DNA of 64,000 nt from JABFXX01 sp964419605. Lineage in GTDB: Bacteria > Myxococcota_A > Polyangia > Haliangiales > Haliangiaceae. The notes beneath the pieces were generated by a model that was not told the origin of the DNA, made no database searches, and worked only from the letters and a program-made list of their open reading frames with translations. The translations under genes were made by a program, and so were the position numbers. Positions 1 through 7,391 of the stretch are shown piece by piece (position 1 is the stretch's first letter; each line of letters opens with the position of its first letter). The stretch is from positions 1 through 64,000 of the forward strand of contig CAYQQM010000003.1 of NCBI GenBank assembly GCA_964419605.1. The letters run 5' to 3'.

Positions 1-38
1 GCCGATCCACGGATATCAGCCTGATCAATCGTCGGCGA

Positions 39-1016
39 TCACCTCGACGGCTTCCAGCGAAGCAGTCGTGCCAAACCGCGCCGATCATGCGGCCCCACGT
101 TGGGTCTACATTCGAGCGAATAGCCATCGCACATCGCGGCCAGGCGGCCCGGCCGTTTCTCGGTCGGTTCCTCGTCGATGCGCGGCGGTATTGCACCCAG
201 GTTAGCCATGACCAGCGAGGTGAGCTCATCTGTGTGCTCCGGTGGATCTGCCTCGCCTCGTGCCTCTTGCCACCGCTGGACGACCGCGGTCATTTTGTAA
301 CAAACTTTTCGGACGAGCTGCGCCACATCCTCGTCGCTCGGCGCCGGTAGGTCGATCGCCATCAGCGTCCCGTCAGCACCGCGCACCCATACCGCGTCCG
401 GAACCACCGCATGCATATGAACGTGAACGTTGATCCTGGAACCGAATCTCTGGATCGCAACGACCGCTCCGGTCAGAAGCCCAGTCCCAGGACGCAACGG
501 AGCCCCGCGGATCGCCATGAGGTCGCGCGCTTGTCGCCGAGCATACGTCGCTAGCACGCGCACCAACATCCGCTGAAGTCGTCCGACCAGCTCGGGATGG
601 ACCATGAGCAACATGCGAACCCGCCACGGCACCGATAACGTCCACTGGCGGTAGCGAGCCACCGGCAGGACATCCTCGACCAAGTGCGTCGTTACTTCCG
701 TCATGCGTCGCCCCGCGCAGGAAGGGCACAGCGTTCTTCGTTTGCACGAAAAAGCCACGACCTGCTCGTCGCCACACGTCTGGCACCGGGCCCGAATCAG
801 GCCGTACGCCAACATGCCGCATTGTTCGTACTTGTCGAACTCATCCCGAACATGACGTGGGTAGCCGCGCCCACTCGCACTTCGTGCTTCCGCTTGGGCA
901 AACAGCGTCGCCTTGTGCTCGCGCACCACGCGATGCAGCACCGTGGCCTCCGGTTGTCGCCGCCTGTACGGCCGGACGCCCGCGCCCTCGCACGCCATGC
1001 GGCCTGACACCGTCAT
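39..1016 (-). CDS. IS91-family transposase, C-terminally truncated
   Basis: N-terminal part of an IS91-type rolling-circle (HUH/Y2) transposase, about 325 residues. A cysteine-rich zinc-binding region is visible near residues 83-103 (CQTC, then CPSC), followed by a catalytic-core segment with alternating histidines (NVHVHMHAVVP). Family members normally continue for 100 residues or more, with the catalytic tyrosine and a second zinc motif. Here the frame stops shortly after DRRGLARL, and no continuation is seen in the other frames of the short remaining edge. It is therefore probably an inactive remnant, though the element could be disrupted by something outside the window. It lies directly beyond the broken end of the DUF4157 gene, so its arrival may have truncated that gene. 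Two C-terminal fragments of the same family lie at 6948-7091 and 9964-10128. Confidence 0.75.
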   Translation of the reverse strand: MTVSGRMACEGAGVRPYRRRQPEATVLHRVVREHKATLFAQAEARSASGRGYPRHVRDEFDKYEQCGMLAYGLIRARCQTCGDEQVVAFSCKRRTLCPSCAGRRMTEVTTHLVEDVLPVARYRQWTLSVPWRVRMLLMVHPELVGRLQRMLVRVLATYARRQARDLMAIRGAPLRPGTGLLTGAVVAIQRFGSRINVHVHMHAVVPDAVWVRGADGTLMAIDLPAPSDEDVAQLVRKVCYKMTAVVQRWQEARGEADPPEHTDELTSLVMANLGAIPPRIDEEPTEKRPGRLAAMCDGYSLECRPNVGPHDRRGLARLLRWKPSR

Positions 1017-1052
1017 GACGGCGCAACGACGTCATTTCTCGTGCCATTGCCA

Positions 1053-2087
1053 TCACCGCGAAATCACACCGCGACCCGTCCGGATTGTCCGATTTTCGTT
1101 CGGCGTTGTCCGTCTCCCGGACAGAGTTAACAGGCGAGCCGCGCCTGCATTGGACTGAGCGACTGCAGTCGTTCGATTGTATCCGCTGCACGGAGCCGTG
1201 ATTGTATTGCCTATGCCGCCGGCGGGTGCGATGCCGCGTTGTTGCAACACGGCATGGGCGGCTTCATGCGCCGCCGTATGCACATCAGGCGCGCGGGAAA
1301 ACGCGATGTGAGAGCCGCTCGCATACGCCTCGGCCCCGAGCGCGTCGGCAGCGCTTGCAGCAGCGCCGCCGATGTGGGCCCGTAATCCGCGAATATCAAA
1401 CTCGGGCCCGAAACTGCGTTCGATCGCATCGGCATGTGGGAGCGCGTCACCACTGCCGGACATGCCTTGCGCCGCGACGTCGTGGACATTCGGCGCCGTC
1501 CCGTCGTGCACACTCGGCGACGCGACATCGTGCACATTCGACGCGTCAGATGCCGGCGCTGTTGCCTTCGTCTTCGCCTGCCATTGAACGAGTTCTGCAC
1601 CCCATAGCGAGCGGTCGCCGCGGTCGGCCGCATCGCGCGCGGCCTGCGAGAACGTAGGCGCGTTTTCGAGCGCCACCTCGGCGCGCGTCAACACTTCGTG
1701 AACCTGCGCTACAAGCGCTGCATCGGCACCGTGCGCCAAGCCCGCTTCAATCAACGGCAGCTGCTTGATGAACCGCTTGATGCCCGCGAGCGCCCACGAC
1801 GCCCGGTTGAAGTCCCCGCTGCGATTGGCCTGTTCTAGATTGGCTACATCGATCGCCGCACTGGCGATCATTCGCGACAGCTGAGACAGCGCATCCAGCG
1901 GCGCGCTTGCCAGCGCTCCCGTCAGCGTCGCTTTGCCAGGCGTCGCCATCATCGACCCACCCACCGACAACGCTGCGCCCAGCTGAGTCTCGTGCTGCCG
2001 CTCGATCAGCCGCAGCGCCTCACGCGCTTGGTGCACCCGCCTCGGGTCCTCCAGCTCGAATTTCCGCATCGCGCCCGTTATCGGCAC
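1053..2087 (-). CDS. DUF4157 (eCIS core-like) protein, C-terminus disrupted
   Basis: The N-terminal 190 residues are Ala-rich and probably helical. A linker with repeated VHD motifs follows, then a DUF4157-like domain: a segment starting ALPHADAIERSFG, a FDIRGLRAHIGG stretch and a metalloprotease-like HEAAH motif. DUF4157 is common in proteins linked to extracellular contractile injection systems and in polymorphic-toxin-type effectors. After GIAPAGGIG the sequence stops resembling the family, which would continue with a Gly/Asp-rich loop and more helix. The last 45 residues probably derive from the adjoining IS91 end. The start is GTG at 2087 or ATG at 2069; neither has a clear ribosome-binding site. 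No contractile-system structural gene is in the window. Function is inferred from the domain only. Confidence 0.7.
   Translation of the reverse strand: MPITGAMRKFELEDPRRVHQAREALRLIERQHETQLGAALSVGGSMMATPGKATLTGALASAPLDALSQLSRMIASAAIDVANLEQANRSGDFNRASWALAGIKRFIKQLPLIEAGLAHGADAALVAQVHEVLTRAEVALENAPTFSQAARDAADRGDRSLWGAELVQWQAKTKATAPASDASNVHDVASPSVHDGTAPNVHDVAAQGMSGSGDALPHADAIERSFGPEFDIRGLRAHIGGAAASAADALGAEAYASGSHIAFSRAPDVHTAAHEAAHAVLQQRGIAPAGGIGNTITAPCSGYNRTTAVAQSNAGAARLLTLSGRRTTPNENRTIRTGRGVISR
1474..1548. repeat. degenerate tandem repeat coding VHD linker
   Basis: Three imperfect units of about 27 bases, each containing a GTCGTGNACA-like core, encode the repeated peptide pattern NVHDVA / SVHDGT / NVHDVA in the linker of the DUF4157 protein. 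The repeat stays in frame. Confidence 0.6.
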
Positions 2088-2481
2088 CCCCGTGCGCCGG
2101 TTTCGCGACTTCTTGATCTATTTCATAAGATCCTGTAATTATTAATCTATCTGGACGACCGGCCCAACAACTCTCCCTGGGATTTCAGCCACGTACCTAG
2201 CTGGAGCGTGGTAGGCGCTTGCCACACTTACCCCGAAAACTAGAAGTCCGACGCGGCCGATTTCAGCTGAAGGTGACTCCCGCCGCGAGCGCGTTCGTCG
2301 CCGTTTTCCACCGCGGGCAGGCGCCCGTGAAGTCTCGCCTTGGGCGTAGCGCAGCGGCACGTTAATCGCGCGCTGTCGCAGCTCGATGTGGCGGCGGTGA
2401 CGACGCAAGCGCGAATGGCATCCACGAGATACGCCGGTAGCTGGGCTCGCCCGGCAGCGCCGTCATACGCAGTCATGCGCG
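2088..2481. other. intergenic stretch with no recognised gene
   Basis: About 390 bases between the DUF4157 gene and the zinc-ribbon/LRR-like gene. Open frames on the minus strand are present but Arg/Ala-rich, without a recognisable domain or a convincing start signal. The AT-richer part around 2120-2150 could hold the promoter of the DUF4157 gene. Nothing else is seen. Confidence 0.4.
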
Positions 2482-3429
2482 CTAGTCACCTAGGGGCCAC
2501 GGCAGTGACGACATGAATGACCGTAGCCACGGATGCTCGTCGACAAGCCGTAGTACTTCGATGCCACCTTCAGTCAGCTTGTGGTAGCTGTTGTCCCAGT
2601 CGGTGGTAAAGTAAAAGCCTTCTCCACGCGAGGCGTGAAAGCAATCCAGGGTCGCCGTCACTGGCGCAGTCATGAGGGTGCAGATAGCGTCGATGTCAAA
2701 GGTCGGTCCCCAAGTAAAGTTGGGTCCCGTGATGGCGAGATGGCGCAATCGTGGCAACGTGGGTGCCGCCATGAGATCAGCGAGCGGGCGAGACATGGAG
2801 GTAAGGTCGACGGAAAGCCCTTCCAGTTGTTGAACGGCTTTGCTGCGCAAAACTTCCCCGAGCAGATTATCGGACGATCCCGGTATCAAGTCTCCATCGA
2901 TCAGATGGACACAACGGATCGGTGCGAGCTCGAGCAATTCGCAGCCATTGCGGAGGAACGAAGACGCGGTCATGCCAACCTGATCGATTTGCCCTCGCCA
3001 AGTAGACGCGGCCAAGGCCCCTGCGGCGGCCAACTGCGGGTAGGGATCGGGAAGTCCGTCGTTTCCCCGGAAGGGAAGTACCTTGACCTCGTACCAACAT
3101 GTCGTCTCGCTCGCGTGAAGCGCTTGCTGCCGCTCAATCGCGATCGCCGCGAGGCGGATGGTGCGCTCGGACTTCTCGAGCTGGTCGGCTAACGTCATGC
3201 CGCCATCTACGTCGTACTGGCCCCACTGGCAGTTCGGACACCATAAATCATACAGGTATCGCCCGGTGTGGGAGTTTCGCCGCTCCTGAAGCTTACCGTC
3301 GCAGCATGGACACATCCTTGAGACCACCGAATAACTAGCAAATGTGACGCCGTAAGTGGCTCGCTCCTGTACCGGCAACGCCAGAAAGGAGTCCAGCTCG
3401 GCCTTGGTCACAATTGTGATCTTCTTCAT
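2482..3429 (-). CDS. zinc-ribbon protein with LRR-like region
   Basis: A 315-residue protein of unknown function. Near residues 40-67 it has two CxxC pairs (CPCC and CPNC) that should bind a structural zinc. The region from about residue 110 has irregular leucine-rich units (LLELAPIRCVHLIDG, LEGLSVDLTS, PTLPRLRHLAITG). These resemble the LRR-like tails of TIGR02996 'repeat-companion' proteins, which are abundant in Myxococcota and Planctomycetes. No signal peptide or membrane segment is seen, so a cytoplasmic location is expected. The start is the ATG at 3429 with a GGAGG-like stretch (from CATGGGAGG read in reverse) close by. An 8-bp inverted repeat lies 30 bases upstream. The family assignment is by pattern only. 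Confidence 0.55.
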   Translation of the reverse strand: MKKITIVTKAELDSFLALPVQERATYGVTFASYSVVSRMCPCCDGKLQERRNSHTGRYLYDLWCPNCQWGQYDVDGGMTLADQLEKSERTIRLAAIAIERQQALHASETTCWYEVKVLPFRGNDGLPDPYPQLAAAGALAASTWRGQIDQVGMTASSFLRNGCELLELAPIRCVHLIDGDLIPGSSDNLLGEVLRSKAVQQLEGLSVDLTSMSRPLADLMAAPTLPRLRHLAITGPNFTWGPTFDIDAICTLMTAPVTATLDCFHASRGEGFYFTTDWDNSYHKLTEGGIEVLRLVDEHPWLRSFMSSLPWPLGD

Positions 3430-3458
3430 GGGAGGATTCGGAAAGTCCGGGGGCCGTG

Positions 3459-3479
3459 GGTACCGTTCGGGACGGTACC
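3459..3479. promoter_or_regulatory. inverted repeat upstream of zinc-ribbon/LRR gene
   Basis: GGTACCGT-tcggg-ACGGTACC is a perfect 8-bp inverted repeat with a 5-base loop, 30 bases upstream of the minus-strand start at 3429. It could be an operator or a 5'-leader hairpin. No poly-T follows in either direction, which argues against an intrinsic terminator. Confidence 0.4.
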
Positions 3480-3605
3480 GGACACGCGTTCGGTCGTCCC
3501 GATCCTGTTCGCTGCGCGCGTAGTGTCGCAGTGTGGGCAGCGGTATTCCGGTAGCTCGGGTGGAACGTTTGGGGTTGATGGCTGGTTGGACTGTTGTGTC
3601 ATGAG

Positions 3606-3722
3606 CTATTTCGTCCCCGTGTTGTGATCGAGCGTGAGGCTCAGAAGCGCTTCAATTCGACGCAACGTCCCGGGGGCGTTGTCGACAGCAGCAATTTCGA
3701 GTTCGAGTCGACACCAGTCCAT
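3606..3722 (-). CDS. possible small protein downstream of PIN toxin
   Basis: A 38-codon reading frame (begins MDWCRLELEIA, ends DHNTGTK) starts 32 bases after the PIN toxin stop on the same strand. Its composition is protein-like: alternating acidic and hydrophobic, with an RRIEALLSL helix. It has no clear ribosome-binding site and no recognised family. It could be the remnant of a longer gene. Confidence 0.2.
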   Translation of the reverse strand: MDWCRLELEIAAVDNAPGTLRRIEALLSLTLDHNTGTK

Positions 3723-3753
3723 CGTCAGCTGCGAGATACTAGCCGCGAAGTCG

Positions 3754-4140
3754 CTACCAGCGGACGTCTGCACCGAGCTGTTTGAATGCCGCGTCTTGCG
3801 TGGCGATCGGAATTCCTTCGACGATCGACTGGGCTGCGAGAATTCGATCGAACGGGTCAAAATGTGGATACGCCAGCTCCGCGTCGATTTTGGCGTGGCG
3901 ATGCGTAATGGGTAGCTCTTCGGCACCCAATTGGGTCGGATGAAACTCGAGGCGACGCGCCGTCGGCGCCATCGTGGCGAGTTGACGTTTGTGGATCTTG
4001 AACAAGAGTTCGTACACAGACGCACTGCTGACCAGGAGCGTATGCGTGGGGTCTTCAATGAGTTGCTTGGCGCGCGGCGACAGCCTTCGCGGCTCCATGA
4101 GCGCCCAAATCAACGCATGGGTGTCGAGGAGGAGAGGCAC
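3754..4140 (-). CDS. PIN-domain toxin, VapC-like (type II TA)
   Basis: A 128-residue PIN-domain ribonuclease. Expected acidic residues are visible: LLLDTHALIW at the N-terminus, ASVYELLFK in the middle, and DPFDRILAAQ plus ATQDAAF near the C-terminus. Members of this family cleave RNA to arrest growth. GTG at 4140 is chosen because it places the first Asp about six residues from the start, as is usual; the upstream extension has no family-like sequence. The gap to the preceding gene (ends 4332) is only about 190 bases, and none of the three frames encodes a recognisable Phd/YefM or AbrB-type antitoxin. The toxin therefore looks orphaned, or its antitoxin has decayed. Confidence 0.7.
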   Translation of the reverse strand: MPLLLDTHALIWALMEPRRLSPRAKQLIEDPTHTLLVSSASVYELLFKIHKRQLATMAPTARRLEFHPTQLGAEELPITHRHAKIDAELAYPHFDPFDRILAAQSIVEGIPIATQDAAFKQLGADVRW

Positions 4141-4331
4141 TCCTACTTGCCCTTCTGGCGCAATGGCACTTTGGGCCTCTTTCGATTTCGCCGCTGTTTG
4201 CGCTCGACAATACCGTGACGAGGAGGATGCGGTGCGCGGCGTCGAGATGTGGCCTGCGGCAAATGCGTCGGTCAAAAAGTGTTGTCCCATTGCCTCCGAG
4301 ACCAGGGCAGGCGAACGAGCGACAGCGGGCG

Positions 4332-4805
4332 CTAAGCGCCACCGGTTAGCTTCTTGATGTAGCCAAGATCGATAAGATCTTTGGGGCGCCCGGCAGCACG
4401 CTTGGATCGCTCGAGCCCCTCGAGGTCCAGAGCGAGCACCGTTACGCCTTCGCCCAGGTCAACCTCGGACGACGCGGCATCTACCTGATCGAAGCTGCCC
4501 AGGCCTGGCACTTCTCCAAGGAGATCGAGTGGACCAAGGTCCGTATCCAGTGTGAAGTTGAGTCCTTGCCGCAGCGACACTTCATCGAACACAAATGGCA
4601 GGTCGGCCGGCACGCCGCGGAGCCTCGGGTGGATGTCGCGGAGCGCTGCGACGAGGCGCGAAAGATTTTCCCGATCCCTCGCATAGGCGATGTCGAGGTC
4701 CTCCGTCGATCGCTGAACACCGCGTGCGATCAACGCGATGCCCCCAATGACAGAAAACCGGACTTGATGGCGTTGCAGGAGCAGCAGGAGCTCAAGAACC
4801 TTCAT
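4332..4805 (-). CDS. small nucleotidyltransferase-fold protein (AbiEii/MNT-like)
   Basis: A 157-residue protein with the nucleotidyltransferase signature: VIGGIALIARG (glycine-rich loop) followed by RSTEDLDIAYA, whose DxD carboxylates would bind metal. It ends with the helix LERSKRAAGRPKDLIDL, typical of this small NTase family, so it looks complete. Relatives occur in two-gene toxin-antitoxin or abortive-infection-like modules; the substrate is unknown. The ATG at 4805 overlaps the stop of the upstream 53-residue gene (ATGA), which both fixes the start and implies translational coupling. The partner pair and location in a TA-rich island support a TA-like role, but this is inference. Confidence 0.7.
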   Translation of the reverse strand: MKVLELLLLLQRHQVRFSVIGGIALIARGVQRSTEDLDIAYARDRENLSRLVAALRDIHPRLRGVPADLPFVFDEVSLRQGLNFTLDTDLGPLDLLGEVPGLGSFDQVDAASSEVDLGEGVTVLALDLEGLERSKRAAGRPKDLIDLGYIKKLTGGA

Positions 4806-4963
4806 TTCTGGTGCGCTTTCTTGGCGGCAACCGCCATCGCCTGCATCTCTTCGAGCCATTGCAGCCGTTGAACGAACGTTCGGCGCTGGCTGCGCTCCAA
4901 CAGTTCCGTATCAATATCGCGAGCGAAAAGCTCGGCGAGAACGTCGAAAGACGAACGAGCCAC
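4802..4963 (-). CDS. 53-residue partner of the nucleotidyltransferase
   Basis: A short frame starting with GTG at 4963. An in-frame TAA lies 15 bases upstream and no ATG alternative exists, which defines the start. The product begins VARSSFDVLAELFARD and contains RLQWLEEMQAMAVAAKKA, an amphipathic helical pattern suited to a small antitoxin or adaptor. Its TGA overlaps the ATG of the nucleotidyltransferase gene. No DNA-binding motif is evident. It probably forms a two-gene unit with its neighbour. Confidence 0.5.
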   Translation of the reverse strand: MARSSFDVLAELFARDIDTELLERSQRRTFVQRLQWLEEMQAMAVAAKKAHQK

Positions 4964-5048
4964 GATAGCTCGATTTTAGCAGACGAATCCGCCGACAGCT
5001 CATGGGGATTGGTTGATCGAAAAGTAAACGCCCTGATACGCTTTGGCG

Positions 5049-5672
5049 GTGAGCCTCACCCGCCGCATCTTGGATAGCGCGCAGTCCGGCCTGTCGAAGC
5101 TAACCTCGCTGGTTATCGTCGATGACGACCCGCTAAGCCACGTCGATAGTGCCGCGTTTCAACGCGAGCTGGCCGCCCGTAAGGCGTTTCGTGCCAAACG
5201 GCAACCAGTACAAAATTCGATTGTAAATCAAGTAGTTGCAACTCCATCGGCTCGGGCTGAACGAGCCAAAGCGGCGCGTGAGCGGGCGGCGAAAGTGCAT
5301 CGCGAACAGAAGTCCCGCGACGCCAAACACCAGCAGGCCGCCGACGAAACCTTCCGCCGCATGAAAGATCAGGCGAGGCGCGGTGCAGGTGGCAGCTCGT
5401 CGAGCTCATCGAACTCATCATCCGGTTCGTCGTCGTACTCGGCGCCCAAACCGCCGCGGGTTGATAGCCAGGTCGCCGAGTGGTACCGCACGCTCGACCT
5501 GAGCCCCGGCGCCGACATGGCGCAGATCAAGGCGTCGTATCGCCAGCTCATGCGCAAGTACCACCCCGATGTGCACGCCGCGAATCCGCAAAAACAGAAG
5601 GCGGCAAACGAGCTCGCGACGCGCGTTACCACCGCCTACAACGGGCTTTGCGCAGTGCTGGAAAAGAAGTAG
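5049..5672 (+). CDS. J-domain (DnaJ-like) protein
   Basis: About 207 residues. The N-terminal half is charged and Ala/Arg-rich (probably coiled-coil or disordered). A serine-rich linker follows at about residues 115-130, then a C-terminal J-domain with AEWYRTLDLSPGAD, an ASYRQLMRKYHPDVH segment carrying the diagnostic HPD tripeptide, and a final helix. J-domains stimulate Hsp70 ATPase activity. A C-terminal rather than N-terminal J-domain is typical of specialised co-chaperones that tether Hsp70 to a client. GTG at 5049 is the likeliest start; TTG at 5043 is possible. There is no Hsp70 gene adjacent; the long Hsp70 at 33.4 kb is the only one in the window. Confidence 0.75.
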   Translation: MSLTRRILDSAQSGLSKLTSLVIVDDDPLSHVDSAAFQRELAARKAFRAKRQPVQNSIVNQVVATPSARAERAKAARERAAKVHREQKSRDAKHQQAADETFRRMKDQARRGAGGSSSSSSNSSSGSSSYSAPKPPRVDSQVAEWYRTLDLSPGADMAQIKASYRQLMRKYHPDVHAANPQKQKAANELATRVTTAYNGLCAVLEKK

Positions 5673-5761
5673 TCCGCAAGTCGCAACTGATTCAACATAT
5701 GATTTTTACGTGGTTTTTAAGGACCACTTTACAAGGAGGTCGTCCTTGCTAGAGTAAGGAA

Positions 5762-6067
5762 ATGTCGAAAGTAACGAGCAAGTTGCAGGTGACAATTCCG
5801 AAGGCGGTTGCAGACGCCCATCGGATCAAGCCCGGAACCAACCTCGTGTTTGAGTCGGTCGGAAACATGATTCGAATTCGTCTGGTGTCGGCACGTGATC
5901 CGTCGAAAGATCTTTCGAGCCGACTCTCGGAATTTGACGCGGCGACACAGCGCCAGGTCGAACGAAACGCGAGGCTGCGCGCTGAGCGCCCCGAGTTGTT
6001 TGTGGGTAGCGCCAGCAGCCGTGGTTGGAGCAGAGAGGACCTATACGATCGTGGCATGCCTCGTTGA
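5762..6067 (+). CDS. AbrB/MazE-type antitoxin (VapB-like)
   Basis: A 101-residue protein with an N-terminal swapped-hairpin AbrB domain (SKVTSKLQVTIPKAVADAHRI, then KPGTNLVFE). This fold autorepresses and neutralises PIN toxins. The C-terminal half is charged and would wrap the toxin. The start ATG follows a purine-rich TAAGGAA. Its 3' end overlaps the start of the PIN gene at 6051, the usual antitoxin-toxin order. The toxin is truncated, so the antitoxin may no longer have a functional target. Confidence 0.75.
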   Translation: MSKVTSKLQVTIPKAVADAHRIKPGTNLVFESVGNMIRIRLVSARDPSKDLSSRLSEFDAATQRQVERNARLRAERPELFVGSASSRGWSREDLYDRGMPR

Positions 6068-6347
6068 CACAAACGTCCTCGTGTATCGGCATGATCCGCG
6101 GTGGCCGGAGAAGCAAGCGCGTGCAATTGCATTGCTTCGCGACGGACTCGCAGCCGATCAGATCCGAGTTCCCCACCAAGCGATTGTGGAATTCGTCGCT
6201 GCGACGTCACGACAGCTGGCCGGATCGCGGGTTTCATTGTTGACGCCCGAGGAGTGCCAGCCGACACCACGGGACCGAGCAAGCGCGAGAAAGCGCTTGT
6301 CGTCGAAAATACGCAACTCAAAGCCAAGCTCACCAAGAACCCGGTGA
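6051..6347 (+). pseudogene. VapC-like PIN toxin, truncated
   Basis: GTG at 6051 opens a PIN domain (VACLVDTNVLVYRHD, then PHQAIVEFVAATSR) that matches the family up to LLTPEE, near residue 68. After that the frame runs into unrelated Arg/Ser-rich sequence to a stop at 6347. The C-terminal half, with the remaining catalytic acidic residues, is missing. The breakpoint near 6250 is followed by a fragment that reads like a transposase N-terminal coiled coil, then by the duplicated lipoprotein-gene segment. The toxin is probably dead. Confidence 0.7.
6263..6338 (+). other. possible transposase coiled-coil fragment
   Basis: In the frame reading GPSKREKALVVENTQLKA the sequence looks like the start of an IS66-type transposase coiled coil. 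It is only about 25 codons long and sits exactly between the truncated PIN gene and the duplicated segment. Identification is weak. Confidence 0.2.
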
Positions 6348-6952
6348 GGTTGTCCGCCCCCCCCGGGTTGTCAACACCAAAATTCGCCGCCTTCGGGCAC
6401 GAACCTTGCCGATAGCCGTTAATGTGTCGAAGACGCCTCGCCTGCCACGACGTGGTTCGTCTCGACCGGCGCTGAGTTGGCGCACTAAGGCACCGTGCCT
6501 AACCAGCTACTTGAGAACTTCGATCGCAGTGAACTCGCGCAGGTCGCCCCCCGGTCGGGTTCCAATTCTCGCCTTGCTTCTGAAAAAACCGAGGCCGCAG
6601 CAGGCCTTGGCGATTGAGCTTTACGTAGGGAATCGATGTGGCGCCGTCGAACGCGCTCTTGTCGACATTCAGCGCCGTGCCACGGGCGTCCGACAAGACG
6701 AGAGTTTCAAACGTTCTTACCCCCGCTGCACCAAGGATCTTCTGTAAGGTCCACCCCTTAGGATCTGCCGTACCAGGCATGTTGTCCCATGGAGCGGACA
6801 GCTCCGCAGGCGATCGACCGACTAGTTTACCACGGCCCACGTTCCGAGCCGACGCGCACTAATTGGAACAACGGTGTCCAACCGGGGCCAACTCTCGATG
6901 TCCTTCGCATGCACCGTGGCCACGGACGTGTCCTCGACAAAGATTTCGAGCC
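6339..6952. repeat. long direct repeat, copy A (decayed)
   Basis: This segment is closely similar, in the same orientation, to 13879-14770. It starts at acccggtgagg in both places and ends in the CGACAAAGATTTCGAGCCG stretch. Copy A lacks about 280 bases that correspond to roughly 14327-14606. It also has point changes and a one-base indel near 6547. It contains the 3' flank and pieces of the lipoprotein gene, and carries an intact C-run. Confidence 0.85.
6507..6952 (-). pseudogene. decayed copy of the ssb-linked lipoprotein gene
   Basis: Reads as fragments of the protein encoded at 14048-14890: segments matching GWTLQKILGAAGV and GRSPAELSAP are joined by a large internal deletion. The C-terminal end is frameshifted (GGRPARVHC in place of GGDLREFTA). 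The N-terminal signal region is absent, because homology stops at 6952 where an IS91 transposase remnant begins. Confidence 0.8.
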
Positions 6953-7091
6953 GGCCGATCCGTTACCGATCTCTCCGGCCCGTGCTCCACCGCAGACTGT
7001 ACTTCCGCTCGGTGACCCTGCCGACGCCTCCGCGGATTCGTCAGACGCGGTGGACCCGATGCCCAACTGGGACGCCTACATCGCCGACTGA
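6948..7091 (+). pseudogene. IS91-family transposase, C-terminal remnant A
   Basis: Reads EPADPLPISPARAPP followed by an acidic Pro/Asp-rich tail ending MPNWDAYIAD and a stop at 7091. The proline-rich PARAPP end is characteristic of IS91-type transposase C-termini. The first 40 bases match 10090-10129 with two differences, where the preceding zinc-motif part is preserved. Everything upstream of residue EPAD has been replaced by the lipoprotein pseudogene. Confidence 0.5.
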
Positions 7092-7254
7092 ACGACATGT
7101 TCGGGCCGGCCGGGCGGAGCCTTGTCCACAACCCAAATTCGCGCCACTTTTCATGATGTTACGGTGTCCTGACGCACCTTCACTTGGCGACCCCGATGGG
7201 TTGGTCTGAGGCGCCTACTCGCATTTCGTCGATCGGAATGATTACTCCTTCCAA
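6948..7254. repeat. dispersed IS91-derived repeat, copy A
   Basis: Shares its two ends with 10090-10386: the first 40 bases, and the last 90 or so (from TTACGGTG to TACTCCT), plus a short CATGTTCGG...GGGCGGAGC block. The interiors differ by deletions. Similarity stops abruptly at TACTCCT in both copies, as expected for the end of a mobile element. Confidence 0.65.
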
Positions 7255-7314
7255 CAAAGGCCCGCCGCGTAACACCCCTTGTATCCCTCGAATCCGGTAC
7301 CTATGATGCTGCAT
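7180..7314 (-). CDS. 44-residue small protein with strong ribosome-binding site
   Basis: ATG at 7314 is preceded by a perfect AGGAGGT at a 7-base spacing (7322-7328 on the plus strand). The product starts MQHHRYRIRG and ends in a conserved tail, VIIPIDEMRVGASDQ, before TGA. The same 22-residue tail occurs at about 10315-10383 on the minus strand, after a different upstream sequence, with mostly conservative changes. No family is recognised. It may be a real small gene or a fragment of a larger one carried on the IS91-derived repeat. Confidence 0.35.
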   Translation of the reverse strand: MQHHRYRIRGIQGVLRGGPLLEGVIIPIDEMRVGASDQPIGVAK

Positions 7315-7391
7315 GAGCTTGACCTCCTGCGCGATCCTTCCCGGATCTTCGAGGCGGTCTCAACTCTATTACAGCGGACTACTCCTCATCC

